Notes under the pieces: model-generated
Seen by the model: the letters and a program-made list of their open reading frames with translations, nothing else
The model's database searches: none
What the model was told of the DNA's origin: nothing
NCBI RefSeq assembly: GCF_000383475.1
Contig: NZ_KB911461.1
Coordinates: 310,001-374,000 of the forward strand
Direction of reading: 5' to 3'
DNA length: 64,000 nucleotides
DNA from: Microbacterium sp. 11MF
Lineage (GTDB): Bacteria; Actinomycetota; Actinomycetes; Actinomycetales; Microbacteriaceae
Part shown: one piece after another, positions 27,101 through 34,691 of the stretch
How the letters are laid out: each line of letters starts with the position of its first letter
Position numbering within the stretch: the first letter of the stretch is position 1
Position numbers and translations under genes: made by a program

Positions 27101-27844
27101 TGGAAGCGCTCATCGGTCGGCGGGGGAGCGAAGGCAGGCGGCCCGAACCACCTCATCGGGCTCGGGTCGTGGCGGCCGACGGCGGGCGCCGGAGCGTCGT
27201 CGACTCTGCACCTGAAGGGTCTCGACTCGTCGATCACCGACGTCATCGAGGCCGCGCAGCCCACCCTCGGCTACGAAGCGTTCGAGTGGCTCCGCCGGGC
27301 CGCGCTCTCGGATGCCATCGCGTGGAACCGCACCCTCGGCAAGGTCGTCGACGTGTCGCACCTGGGTGTCGAGCGCAACCTGTTCCGGTACCGGCCCGCG
27401 AGCGTCGAGATCCGTTCGACGACGGATGCCGCGCCCCAGGCGCTCGTGCGGGCGATCATCGCGGCGGTGCGCGCCGGCTCGGCGTTCACCGTCAGCACGC
27501 CGGCGGGTCTTCCCGCCATGGTCCGCTCGGCGCTCACGGCGCTGGAGGTTCCGGTGTTCGTCGAATCGAACGAGCTCTGGATCGCGCGGATGGCCGGGCC
27601 TGCCGCGGAGGACGGCCCGTCGCGGGCCGATCGCGTGCGGCTGGTCGGGTCCCGCGCCGAGATGGACGAGGTCGCGGGAGCGCTCGCCGTGGCGATCGCC
27701 GGCGACCCCGACCTCGCCGTCTACGCCGACGAGATGACGCAGGCGGGGCGCATCGAGCTGCTCCCGTTCCTCCGGGAGCAGGCCATCTCCATCACCGCTC
27801 ACCGGTTCGGGAACCCCGATCACTGGAGCGAATCGGTCATCTGA
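24122..27844 (+). CDS. putA: Bifunctional proline dehydrogenase / glutamate-semialdehyde dehydrogenase
   Basis: Oxidises proline to glutamate in two steps. The 1240-residue protein lacks the N-terminal ribbon-helix-helix domain of trifunctional PutA, so it is not a repressor. The PRODH barrel (about residues 60-440) shows YVSVKVSAI, RIKIRLVKGANLAMEH and IGVAGHNLFHIAYAW. The ALDH domain (about 540-1000) has PPWNFPVAIPAGG, catalytic base E789 (AETSGKNA) and nucleophile C823 (GQKCSA). A C-terminal stretch of about 240 residues follows. FAD is bound by the barrel and NAD+ by the ALDH part. Together with the nearby rocD it could channel ornithine to glutamate. Confidence 0.96.
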   Translation: MSDPSVAPQAPTADLAERAIALAERWVAESAEVAVDPAAERLAGVLKDPNGLPFTLGFVDGVMRPESLTAAATNLQRVAPLAPAFLPWYLRAAVRAGGVVAPLLPTPVVPIARRVLREMVGHLIVDARPDKLGPALQTLRESGARLNLNLLGEAVLGESEALRRLEGIHELVRRDDVDYVSVKVSAIASHLSMWAFDEIVERVVERLRPLYLSAAEDGTFLNLDMEEYRDLDLTMAVFMRVLDDPRLRDLEAGIVLQAYLPDALPALRTLTAWARERVAAGGARIKIRLVKGANLAMEHVDAVMHDWPAAPYDTKLDTDANYVRCLDEALRPENTEAVRIGVAGHNLFHIAYAWLLAGQRGVQRDLEVEMLLGMAQGQVQAVAREIGHVLLYVPVVRPDEFDVAISYLVRRLEENASSENFLSAAFDLAFDRAMFVRERDRFTASLERAADRALITGPRRRQDRAANPDAGENAVTTDAAPATDADDAALTQVVLGIAARDSRPTDLGETQPADATGRPALFGGDAFVETAVFSSRETVVSAGAPGFRNTADTDPALPANREWARSILGRVATSTAGDAAITAARIGTESELEATLARVTAASDAWGSLPAADRAEVLLRAARALEGRRGELIEVAASETGKTLAEADVEVSEAVDFARYYAATARELDSVSGAVFVPARVTVVTPPWNFPVAIPAGGALAALAAGSGVVFKPAPQARRCAAVVAEAIWEALDEAGVGRDVLALVDLDEGGLGKQLITHPVVDRVILTGSFETASLFRSWRPDLPLQAETSGKNAMIVMPSADLDLAASDLVRSAFGHAGQKCSAASIAILVGPVARSQRFSRQLVDAATSLRVGSPEDPLTEVGPLVEKPSGKLAWALTTLDEDEQWLVEPRELPSERYDGRLWSPGIRTGVKPGSRVHLEEFFGPVLGVMHARSLEHAIELQNAVDYGLTAGLYTQNPDDLALWLDRVEAGNLYVNRGTTGAIVQRQPFGGWKRSSVGGGAKAGGPNHLIGLGSWRPTAGAGASSTLHLKGLDSSITDVIEAAQPTLGYEAFEWLRRAALSDAIAWNRTLGKVVDVSHLGVERNLFRYRPASVEIRSTTDAAPQALVRAIIAAVRAGSAFTVSTPAGLPAMVRSALTALEVPVFVESNELWIARMAGPAAEDGPSRADRVRLVGSRAEMDEVAGALAVAIAGDPDLAVYADEMTQAGRIELLPFLREQAISITAHRFGNPDHWSESVI

Positions 27845-27869
27845 CGGACTCCGGCGGTCTGATGTGCTT

Positions 27870-27950
27870 GGATTTATCGATCCGCAGAAGAAAACAACTT
27901 ATCTTTCTGGATCGACGGCGCTCGTGTTGTTTGAATAGACGAGCGCTTCT
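27870..27950 (+). other. A+T-rich patch with two hairpins downstream of putA
   Basis: Within a 189-base gap this stretch is much richer in A/T than its surroundings. It holds a bulged hairpin (arms 27877-27889 and 27905-27915, TCGATCC with GGATCGA) and a perfect one, GCGCTCGT (27918-27925) with ACGAGCGC (27939-27946). It may be a small RNA, a 3' UTR processing site, or the remnant of inserted DNA. No convincing protein-coding frame was seen. Confidence 0.4.
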
Positions 27951-27985
27951 GGGGAGCGCGCATGGAACACTTCGGGGGGAGTGTG

Positions 27986-28023
27986 GCCCCGGGTCCGAGA
28001 TCCTCTGGTCTCGGGCTCGGGGC
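27986..28023. terminator. Bidirectional hairpin between putA and tetR
   Basis: Arms 27986-28002 and 28007-28023 (GCCCCGGGTCCGAGATC with GGTCTCGGGCTCGGGGC) pair over 17 bases with three mismatches or wobbles, around CTCT. It sits between two convergent genes, ten bases past the tetR stop. Confidence 0.65.
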
Positions 28024-28033
28024 ATCCGTTCGT

Positions 28034-28792
28034 TCAGGCGTAACGCGGCAGGCGGACGGAGGCCTCGGGGTCCGCGTCGTCGCGTGGAGTCATGAACGAA
28101 TCGACGAGCGCCCGCACCGTGAGGCCGAGCAGCGTCCACTCGCCCGCCGGGGTGCCGTCGGCTCCCGAGAGCTGATACGTCGGGTGGCCGAGTCGCTCGA
28201 GTGACCGGATCGCGAATCCCTCCGCCAGAGCGGCCATCGCCTCGGCGAAGTCTTCGATCGTCAGGCCCTCCCGGAGGCGCATACCGTAGGCGTCGATGAC
28301 GTACTGGTACACCTCGATGAAGGCTTCGATCGACTCCCGGTGGCGCGCGTAGCTGGCCTCGGTCAGCTCGGGCCACGTGTCCGCGGTCGTCCGGAGGGCG
28401 AGGGCGACGCGGAACGACTGCGCGTCCAGGAGGTCGGTGGGATCCTCGGTCGTGAGCTCAGAGGCCTGCACGTGCGCGAGCGCTGCCCCGCGGATGATCT
28501 CCTCGCCCGAGGCGCCTGCGGCGATCAGCTCATCGACGCGGGCGCGGATCGCATCGGCCGGGCCGGCCACCCGCATCCGCACCATCGCCACGGCGAGGTC
28601 GCGGTGGTAGTCGGCCTGGTCGTTCCACAATCGGTACGCCGCTCCGGTCGTCAGGCCTGCGCGGCGGAGGACGTCCTGAAGTCGGATGTGCTGCACTCCC
28701 GCGCTGACCCCGCGTTCGAGGAGCATCTGCATCCCGGCGCGCAGCAGGAGGGCTCTGGTCTGTTCACCCGTGCGTCTGGCCATGATCTGCAT
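28034..28792 (-). CDS. TetR/AcrR family transcriptional regulator
   Basis: Regulator of 252 residues, longer than most TetR proteins. The helix-turn-helix covers about residues 10-60: QTRALLLRAGMQMLLERGVS, IRLQDVLRRAGLTTGAAYRL and a WNDQADYHRDLAVAMV helix. The long C-terminal ligand domain shows no further recognisable signature. The start at 28792 has AGGA nearby only for the internal Met4 (28783), so either start is possible. It is divergent from the DDAH-family gene over 157 bases, which contain two direct copies of ACCGGCTACC (28803-28812, 28830-28839), and so may control arginine/ornithine use. That link is inferred from position. Confidence 0.85.
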   Translation of the reverse strand: MQIMARRTGEQTRALLLRAGMQMLLERGVSAGVQHIRLQDVLRRAGLTTGAAYRLWNDQADYHRDLAVAMVRMRVAGPADAIRARVDELIAAGASGEEIIRGAALAHVQASELTTEDPTDLLDAQSFRVALALRTTADTWPELTEASYARHRESIEAFIEVYQYVIDAYGMRLREGLTIEDFAEAMAALAEGFAIRSLERLGHPTYQLSGADGTPAGEWTLLGLTVRALVDSFMTPRDDADPEASVRLPRYA

Positions 28793-28949
28793 CCTGTCAG
28801 TTACCGGCTACCCCGCGCGGCATGCATCCACCGGCTACCGCGTCGGTGCGACCTGCCATGATGGAATCCGGCGTGCCCGATCCGTCGGCTTCTGCAAGCT
28901 CCGTCGGGCCTCTGGACAGCGTCCGCCGCCCCGGAGACGAGGAGCGAGA

Positions 28950-29813
28950 ATGACGACGCAGTCCGACACGGTCACCCGCCTCGCCCAGCACCGTCGATAC
29001 CTGATGTGCCGGCCCGAGCACTTCACGGTGTCGTACAGCATCAATCCGTGGATGGAGCCCTCGCGGCCCACCGACACCGCGAAAGCCGTACGCCAGTGGC
29101 AGGCGCTCCACGACGCGTACGTCGCGCTGGGCCACGAGGTCGAGCTCATCGACCCGGTGCCGGGTCTGCCCGACATGGTCTACACCGCGAACGGCGGTTT
29201 CATCGTGGACGGTCGGGCGTTGGGTGTCCGCTTCCGCGTCGACGAAAGGCGCGGCGAGGAGCGTCCGTTCATGGACTGGTTCGCCGCGCACGGCTTCGAG
29301 GTCGTCGAACCCGTCGAGGTCCAGGAGGGCGAGGGCGATTTCCTGCTCGTCGGCGACACGATCCTCGCCGGGACCGGGTTCCGCTCCGTCGGCGACAGCC
29401 ACCGCGAGCTGGGGCGGGTCTTCGAGCGCGAGGTCGTCTCGCTGCACCTCGTCGACCCGCGGTTCTACCACCTCGACACCGCGATCACCGTGCTCGATCC
29501 CGTTGAGGGACCGGGCGGCGTCGAGCGGGCCAACATCGCCTACCTCCCCTCCGCCTTCGACGACGGGTCGCGTCGGATCCTCGCCGAGCGCTATCCCGAC
29601 GCGATCCAGGTGTCGGATGCCGACGGTGCCGTCTTCGGGCTGAACGCGGCCAGCGACGGACTCCACGTCTTCGTCTCGCCCCGCGCGACCGCCTTCGCCG
29701 CGCAGCTCGAGGAGCGCGGCTACGTCCCCGTCCCCATCGACCTGTCCGAGCTGCTGCTCGGCGGCGGCGGCATCAAGTGCTGCACGCTCGAACTGCGCGG
29801 AGGTGCGCGATGA
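28950..29813 (+). CDS. DDAH-family guanidino-group hydrolase (dimethylargininase or arginine hydrolase)
   Basis: Amidinotransferase-superfamily enzyme of 287 residues that attacks a guanidino carbon through a cysteine. Catalytic residues are H174 (FYHLDTAITVLD) and C277 (GGGIKCCTLEL), with the acidic EGEGD loop (E128, D130) for substrate binding. It contains an INPWM segment (31-35), which recalls cyanobacterial arginine dihydrolases from memory. The ATGA overlap with ornithine aminotransferase shows cotranslation; this implies ornithine, not citrulline, may be the product passed on. Annotation transfer would call it dimethylargininase; the true substrate is uncertain. A GAGGAGCGAGA site precedes the ATG. 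Confidence 0.85.
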   Translation: MTTQSDTVTRLAQHRRYLMCRPEHFTVSYSINPWMEPSRPTDTAKAVRQWQALHDAYVALGHEVELIDPVPGLPDMVYTANGGFIVDGRALGVRFRVDERRGEERPFMDWFAAHGFEVVEPVEVQEGEGDFLLVGDTILAGTGFRSVGDSHRELGRVFEREVVSLHLVDPRFYHLDTAITVLDPVEGPGGVERANIAYLPSAFDDGSRRILAERYPDAIQVSDADGAVFGLNAASDGLHVFVSPRATAFAAQLEERGYVPVPIDLSELLLGGGGIKCCTLELRGGAR

Positions 29814-31027
29814 CCGATCTCGATCTGCCCACGTCGGACGCCGTGATCTCGGCCGAAGAGGCCCACGTCGCCCACAACTACCACCCGCTCCCGGTCGTCG
29901 TCGCCGAGGGCGAGGGTTCGTGGGTTACCGACGTCGAGGGCAAGCGGTACCTCGACCTGCTGTCGGCCTACTCGGCGCTCAACTTCGGGCACCGGCATCC
30001 GGCCCTCGTCGCCGCGGCGACCGAGCAGCTCGGTCGGCTCACGCTCACGAGCCGCGCGTTCCACAACGACCGGCTCGGCGCCTTCGCCGCGGCGCTCGCC
30101 GAGCTGTCGGGCAAGGACATGGTCCTGCCGATGAACACCGGCGCCGAAGCGGTCGAGACCGGCATCAAAGTCGCCCGCGCGTGGGCGTACCGGGTGAAGG
30201 GCGTCCCCGAGGGGCGTGCCAAGATCCTCGTCGCGTCGGGCAACTTCCACGGTCGGACGACCACGATCGTCGGCTTCAGCGACGACCCGCAGGCGCGGGA
30301 CGGCTTCGGCCCGTTCGCGCCCGGATTCGAGATCATGCCCTACGGGGATGCCGCGGCGCTCACCGCGGCAATCGACGACGACACCGCCGCGGTGCTGATC
30401 GAGCCCATCCAGGGCGAGGCCGGCGTCGTCATCCCGCCGGACGGGTACCTGCGCGCCGTCCGCGAGGCGTGCACGGCGGCGAATGTCCTCTTCGTCGCCG
30501 ATGAGATCCAGTCGGGGCTCGGCCGGGTCGGCACGACGTTCGCGTGCGAGCGCGAGGGTGTGGTGCCCGACCTGTACCTGCTCGGCAAGGCGCTGGGCGG
30601 CGGCATCCTGCCGGTGTCGGCCGTCGTCGGCGACCGCGACGTCCTCGGGGTGATCCACCCCGGCGAGCACGGGTCGACCTTCGGTGGCAATCCGCTCGCC
30701 GCAGCCGTCGGGCTCGCCGTCGTCGAGATGCTCGCGACCGGAGACCTGCAGCGTCGCGCGCTCGCGCTCGGCGACCACCTGCGCGCGCGCCTCGAGCCGC
30801 TGATCGGCGCGGGTGTCACGGGGATCCGCGTCGCGGGCCTCTGGGCGGGCGTCGACATCGACCCGGCGAAGGGGGCCGGGCGCGAGGTCGCGGAGCGGCT
30901 CCTCGCACGCGGCGTGCTGGTCAAGGACACGCACGGTCAGACGATCCGCATGGCGCCGCCGCTGATCATCCGCGCCACCGAGATCGACTGGGCCGTCGAG
31001 CAGCTGCGCCTCGCGCTCGCGGACTGA
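29810..31027 (+). CDS. rocD: Ornithine aminotransferase
   Basis: PLP enzyme that converts ornithine to glutamate-5-semialdehyde, 405 residues. Class III aminotransferase features are visible: LSAYSALNFGHRHP, MNTGAEAVETGIK, GNFHGRTTTIVGFSDDP, the cofactor aspartate D231 (VADEIQSGLGR) and PLP lysine K260 (LLGKALGGGILPVSAV). The LSAYSA and FHGRT motifs are specific to ornithine transaminases. It starts within the stop codon of the guanidino hydrolase. Its product is the substrate of the ALDH half of PutA, encoded 2 kb upstream, so these three enzymes could join arginine and proline catabolism. Confidence 0.94.
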   Translation: MTDLDLPTSDAVISAEEAHVAHNYHPLPVVVAEGEGSWVTDVEGKRYLDLLSAYSALNFGHRHPALVAAATEQLGRLTLTSRAFHNDRLGAFAAALAELSGKDMVLPMNTGAEAVETGIKVARAWAYRVKGVPEGRAKILVASGNFHGRTTTIVGFSDDPQARDGFGPFAPGFEIMPYGDAAALTAAIDDDTAAVLIEPIQGEAGVVIPPDGYLRAVREACTAANVLFVADEIQSGLGRVGTTFACEREGVVPDLYLLGKALGGGILPVSAVVGDRDVLGVIHPGEHGSTFGGNPLAAAVGLAVVEMLATGDLQRRALALGDHLRARLEPLIGAGVTGIRVAGLWAGVDIDPAKGAGREVAERLLARGVLVKDTHGQTIRMAPPLIIRATEIDWAVEQLRLALAD

Positions 31028-31075
31028 CCGCACGGCGAAACACTCCGGCAACACCGCCCGGATTAGGCTCGTCGC

Positions 31076-32764
31076 ATGGGTGACCTCTTCGACGGATACG
31101 GCTCCACGCTGGCGCCTCGCAAGACCCCGTCCGGTATTCCGGCGTTCGACGAGATGTTCGCCGAGATCGCGCACCCGGGCGAGGCGGCCCGGTCCCGATC
31201 GTCGTATCGCGAGCTCTATCAGGCGCTCGCGCAGATGACCCAGGAGGAGCTGCGCGGGCGCACCGAATCGCTCGCCAGTTCGTACCTCGCGCAGGGCGTC
31301 ACGTTCGACTTCGCGGGCGAGGAGCGACCCTTCCCGTTGGATGCCGTGCCCCGCGTCATCGCCTACGACGAGTGGTCGCGCATCGAGAAGGGCGTGCAGC
31401 AGCGCGTCCGCGCGCTCGAGGCCTTCCTCGACGACGCCTACGGGCACCAGCACGTCGTCCGCGACGGCGTGCTGCCGGCGAAGCTGATCGCGTCGTCGCA
31501 GTACTTCTACCGTCAGGCCGCCGGCATCCGTCCCGCCAACGGCGTCCGCATCCAGGTCTCCGGCATCGACCTCATCCGCGACGAGCACGGCGAGATGCGC
31601 GTTCTCGAGGACAACGTCCGCGTGCCGTCGGGGGTGAGCTACGTCATCTCGAACCGCCGGGTCATGGCGCAGACGTTGCCCGAGCTCTTCGTCTCGATGC
31701 GCGTGCGGCCGGTCGGCGACTACCCGAACAAGCTGCTGCAGGCGCTCCGCAACTCCGCCCCTCCCGGGGTCGACGACCCGAACGTCGTCGTCCTCACGCC
31801 GGGCGTCTACAACTCCGCGTACTTCGAGCACACGCTCCTCGCGCGGCTCATGGGCGTCGAACTCGTCGAGGGGCGCGACCTGGTCTGCCAGGGCGGCCGG
31901 GTGTTCATGCGCACGACGCGCGGACCGCGCCGCGTCGACGTCATCTACCGCCGCGTCGACGACGACTTCCTCGACCCGCTGCAGTTCCGGGCCGACTCGA
32001 TGCTCGGCGCCCCCGGGCTCATGCTCGCCGCACGGCTCGGGAACGTCACGATCGCGAACGCGGTGGGCAACGGCGTCGCCGACGACAAGCTGCTCTACAC
32101 GTACGTTCCCGATCTCATCCGGTACTACCTCGCCGAGGAACCGATCCTCAAGAACGTCGACACCTGGCGCCTCGAGGATCCGGGCGCCCTCGAAGAGGTG
32201 CTCGACCGGCTCGACGAGCTCGTCGTGAAGCCCGTGGACGGCTCCGGCGGCAAGGGGCTCGTCGTAGGCCCCGACGCGAGTCCCGCCGAACTCGACGCGC
32301 TCCGCACGAAGCTCCGCGCCGATCCGCGCGGCTGGATCGCACAGCCCGTCGTGATGCTCTCCACGATCCCGACCCTGGTCGACGACGGGATGCGTCCGCG
32401 CCACGCCGATCTGCGCCCCTTCGCCGTCAACACCGGCGACGAGGTGTGGGTGCTCCCCGGCGGGCTGACGCGCGTCGCCCTCCCCGAGGGGCAGCTCGTG
32501 GTCAACTCGAGCCAGGGCGGCGGCTCGAAGGACACCTGGATCGTCGGCGGCGACGCGCCGAATCGCGGCGAGTACGGGCAGTCGCAGTCCCTCGCCGGTC
32601 TCGTCGCCGAGCAGGCCACCGCGACCTCGGCCATCCCGATCATCTACGACGCACAGGACGAGCCGGATCACTCCCCGCAGGATCGGCCGCGCACGCTGTC
32701 CGAACAGCAGGAGCAGCAGCAGCAGCAGGGCAGTGACGCCGAGGGAGGGGATGAGGGATGCTGA
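31076..32764 (+). CDS. Circularly permuted ATP-grasp family protein
   Basis: Protein of 562 residues from the CP-ATP-grasp group that sits next to alpha-E and transglutaminase genes in many bacteria. Visible family segments are MFAEIAHPGEAARSRSSYRE at the start, IQVSGIDLIRDEHGEMRVLE with DNVRVPSGVSYV, LVVKPVDGSGGKGLVVGP (nucleotide-binding lysine and glycine loop) and LVVNSSQGGGSKDTWI. ATP-grasp enzymes activate a carboxylate as acyl phosphate and ligate an amine or amino acid; the substrates of this group are unknown. The C-terminus ends in a run of glutamines encoded by five CAG triplets (32714-32728). Its last seven bases overlap the next gene. Confidence 0.85.
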   Translation: MGDLFDGYGSTLAPRKTPSGIPAFDEMFAEIAHPGEAARSRSSYRELYQALAQMTQEELRGRTESLASSYLAQGVTFDFAGEERPFPLDAVPRVIAYDEWSRIEKGVQQRVRALEAFLDDAYGHQHVVRDGVLPAKLIASSQYFYRQAAGIRPANGVRIQVSGIDLIRDEHGEMRVLEDNVRVPSGVSYVISNRRVMAQTLPELFVSMRVRPVGDYPNKLLQALRNSAPPGVDDPNVVVLTPGVYNSAYFEHTLLARLMGVELVEGRDLVCQGGRVFMRTTRGPRRVDVIYRRVDDDFLDPLQFRADSMLGAPGLMLAARLGNVTIANAVGNGVADDKLLYTYVPDLIRYYLAEEPILKNVDTWRLEDPGALEEVLDRLDELVVKPVDGSGGKGLVVGPDASPAELDALRTKLRADPRGWIAQPVVMLSTIPTLVDDGMRPRHADLRPFAVNTGDEVWVLPGGLTRVALPEGQLVVNSSQGGGSKDTWIVGGDAPNRGEYGQSQSLAGLVAEQATATSAIPIIYDAQDEPDHSPQDRPRTLSEQQEQQQQQGSDAEGGDEGC

Positions 32765-33690
32765 GCCGCATCGCCGAGAGCCTGTTCTGGATCGGCCGCT
32801 ACATCGAACGATCCGACGGCACCGCCCGCATCCTCGATGTGCACCTGCAGCTCCTCCTCGAGGACCCGTGGATCGACGAGGACATCGCGTGCCGGTCGCT
32901 CATGGGCGTCATGGGTGCGACGCCCCCGAAGGGCGGCGGGGAGGTCACCCGCACCCACGTGCTCACGCTCCTGGCCGTCGACCGGGTCAACCCGTCGTCG
33001 ATCGCATACTGCCTGCAGGCGGCCCGCGAGAACGCCCGTCGGGCGCGGGAGATCGTGTCGACCGAGCTCTGGGAGACGCTCAACACGACGTACTCCCGGA
33101 TGCCGCGCCGCCTCAATGACGAGAAGACCCACGAGTTCTTCCAGTGGGTCCGCGAACGGGCCGCGCTCGCCGTCGGCGTCACCGACAACTCGTCGAGCCA
33201 CGACGAGGCGTGGCAGTTCTTCACGCTCGGTCGGGCCATCGAGCGCACCGACATGACCGCGCGGATGCTGGCGACGCGGTCGCTGACCGAGGCATCCGGT
33301 CCGTCCTGGACGACCATCCTGCGCTCGTGCGGCGCGTACGAGGCGTACCTCCGGACCTACCGCGGGATGCCGAGCTCGCAGAACGCGGCGGAGTTCCTGC
33401 TGCTCGACCGGCTCTTCCCGCGGTCGATCATCCACTCGATCCGCACGGCCGAGCAGTGCATGAGCGCGATCGACCCCGTAGCCGATCGCGTCGGGCACTC
33501 CAACTCGGTGCTGCGGGCTCTCGGGCGTATGCGGAACGAACTCGAGTACCGCCCGATCGACGAGGTGCTCGCCGAGCTCCCCGCCCACATGCAGAGCGTG
33601 CAGTCGGTGACGCGCGAGGCGTCCGAGGCCATCCGGGCGCGGTTCTTCCCGACCCAGGCCGAACCCAGCTGGATCGGAGAGACCTCATGA
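32758..33690 (+). CDS. Alpha-E domain protein
   Basis: All-helical protein of 310 residues beginning MLSRIAESLFWIGRYIERSD, the diagnostic start of the alpha-E family. Further conserved helices are QAARENARRAREIVSTELWE, FTLGRAIERTDMTARMLATR and FLLLDRLFPRSIIHSIRTAE. Proteins of this type have no established reaction; they always travel with CP-ATP-grasp and transglutaminase genes, as here, and are thought to act in the same peptide-like ligation or modification. It overlaps the ATP-grasp gene by seven bases and the transglutaminase gene by four, so the three products are made in step. Confidence 0.85.
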   Translation: MLSRIAESLFWIGRYIERSDGTARILDVHLQLLLEDPWIDEDIACRSLMGVMGATPPKGGGEVTRTHVLTLLAVDRVNPSSIAYCLQAARENARRAREIVSTELWETLNTTYSRMPRRLNDEKTHEFFQWVRERAALAVGVTDNSSSHDEAWQFFTLGRAIERTDMTARMLATRSLTEASGPSWTTILRSCGAYEAYLRTYRGMPSSQNAAEFLLLDRLFPRSIIHSIRTAEQCMSAIDPVADRVGHSNSVLRALGRMRNELEYRPIDEVLAELPAHMQSVQSVTREASEAIRARFFPTQAEPSWIGETS

Positions 33691-34532
33691 AGCGCCTGCG
33701 CATCGAGCACACGACCGGTTTCGACTACCCGGGCGAGGTGGGGGCGTCGTACAACGAGGCGCGGATGCTGCCGACGACGAGCGACAGTCAGTTCGTCCTG
33801 AGCTCCCAGCTCGACATCGACCCGTCGACGAACGTGAACTACTTCGTCGACTACTTCGGCACGCGGGTGGCGGCCTTCGACGTGCTCGCCAAGCATTCGG
33901 CGCTGCAGATCACGGCGCGCTCGCTCGTCGAGGTGCGCGCACGGCCGCTGACCCACCCCGACATGTCGTGGGACGCCCTGGCGCGCGACGCGCAGCGGTC
34001 GATCGGCACGGTCGAGATGCTGTCGCAGACGCGGCGCACCGAGCCGCATCCCGAAGTCGCCGACCTCGCCGCGGGCATCGCCGCCCAGCACGAGAACCCC
34101 TCGCACGCGGCCCTGGCGATCGCGACGGCGATCGGTCAGGCCGTCGAGTACGTGCCGGGTGCGACCGAGGTGCAGTCGACCGGCGCCGAGGCATGGGCCG
34201 AGCGGAAGGGCGTGTGCCAGGACATGGCGCACATCGCCCTCGGCGCGCTGCGCTCGGTCGGCATCCCGGCGCGCTACGTGTCGGGCTACCTGCACCCGAA
34301 CCCCACCGCCGAGGTCGGCGTCCCCGTCATCGGGGAGTCGCACGCGTGGATCGAGTGGTACGCGGGGTCCTGGCACGGCTTCGACCCGACGAACGACGCC
34401 GAGATCGGCGATCGTCACGTGACGGTCGGTCGCGGGCGCGACTACAACGACGTGCCGCCGCTGCGCGGCGTCTACGCCGGCCCGTTCAAGAGCCGTCTCG
34501 AGGTGAAGGTCCTCATCACCCGCGAGGCCTGA
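33687..34532 (+). CDS. Transglutaminase-like cysteine protease family protein
   Basis: Protein of 281 residues. An N-terminal beta-strand region (KRLRIEHTTGFDYPG...YNEARMLP) is typical of the bacterial transglutaminase-like group. The papain-like triad is complete: C177 (ERKGVCQDMAHIAL), H219 (GESHAWIEWY) and D233 (HGFDPTND). Such enzymes can cleave or form isopeptide bonds. In the cassette with ATP-grasp and alpha-E proteins it has been proposed to remove or trim what the ligase attaches. It starts by ATGA overlap and converges, 21 bases past its stop, on the gene for a tiny acidic peptide. Confidence 0.88.
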   Translation: MKRLRIEHTTGFDYPGEVGASYNEARMLPTTSDSQFVLSSQLDIDPSTNVNYFVDYFGTRVAAFDVLAKHSALQITARSLVEVRARPLTHPDMSWDALARDAQRSIGTVEMLSQTRRTEPHPEVADLAAGIAAQHENPSHAALAIATAIGQAVEYVPGATEVQSTGAEAWAERKGVCQDMAHIALGALRSVGIPARYVSGYLHPNPTAEVGVPVIGESHAWIEWYAGSWHGFDPTNDAEIGDRHVTVGRGRDYNDVPPLRGVYAGPFKSRLEVKVLITREA

Positions 34533-34553
34533 TCGCGCGGACGAGGCTCCCCG

Positions 34554-34691
34554 TCAAGCGGGGGAGTCGTTCGGGTCGAGGGCTTTGAGGGTGTCCTCCT
34601 CGACGGCGTTGTCGGCATCGAGCTGATTCTCGGTGCCCTCGTCGCCGCCGGTCGGGTCGTCCTGTTCGGGGGTCGTGGATACGTCGCTCAT
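34554..34691 (-). CDS. Small acidic peptide, 45 residues, facing the ATP-grasp/alpha-E/transglutaminase cassette
   Basis: The frame from ATG at 34691 encodes 45 residues with 14 Asp/Glu and a single basic residue, Lys36. It has no cysteine, no signal peptide and no predicted fold. The sequence reads DDPTGGDEGTENQLDADNAV in the middle and ends LDPNDSPA. I recall similar short frames ending in DP(D/N)xxPA near this locus in other Microbacterium genomes, but could not check. No clear Shine-Dalgarno is visible. An intrinsically disordered acidic peptide beside an amidoligase-type cassette is reminiscent of Pup-like substrates. The peptide's existence is likely; its role as a substrate is speculation. 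Confidence 0.6.
   Translation of the reverse strand: MSDVSTTPEQDDPTGGDEGTENQLDADNAVEEDTLKALDPNDSPA

Noticed and set aside
27962..28204. Possible 80-residue gene starting ATGGAACACTTC after putA
   Set aside because: It overlaps the terminator hairpin and the tetR 3' end on the other strand, has no recognisable product and no good ribosome-binding site.
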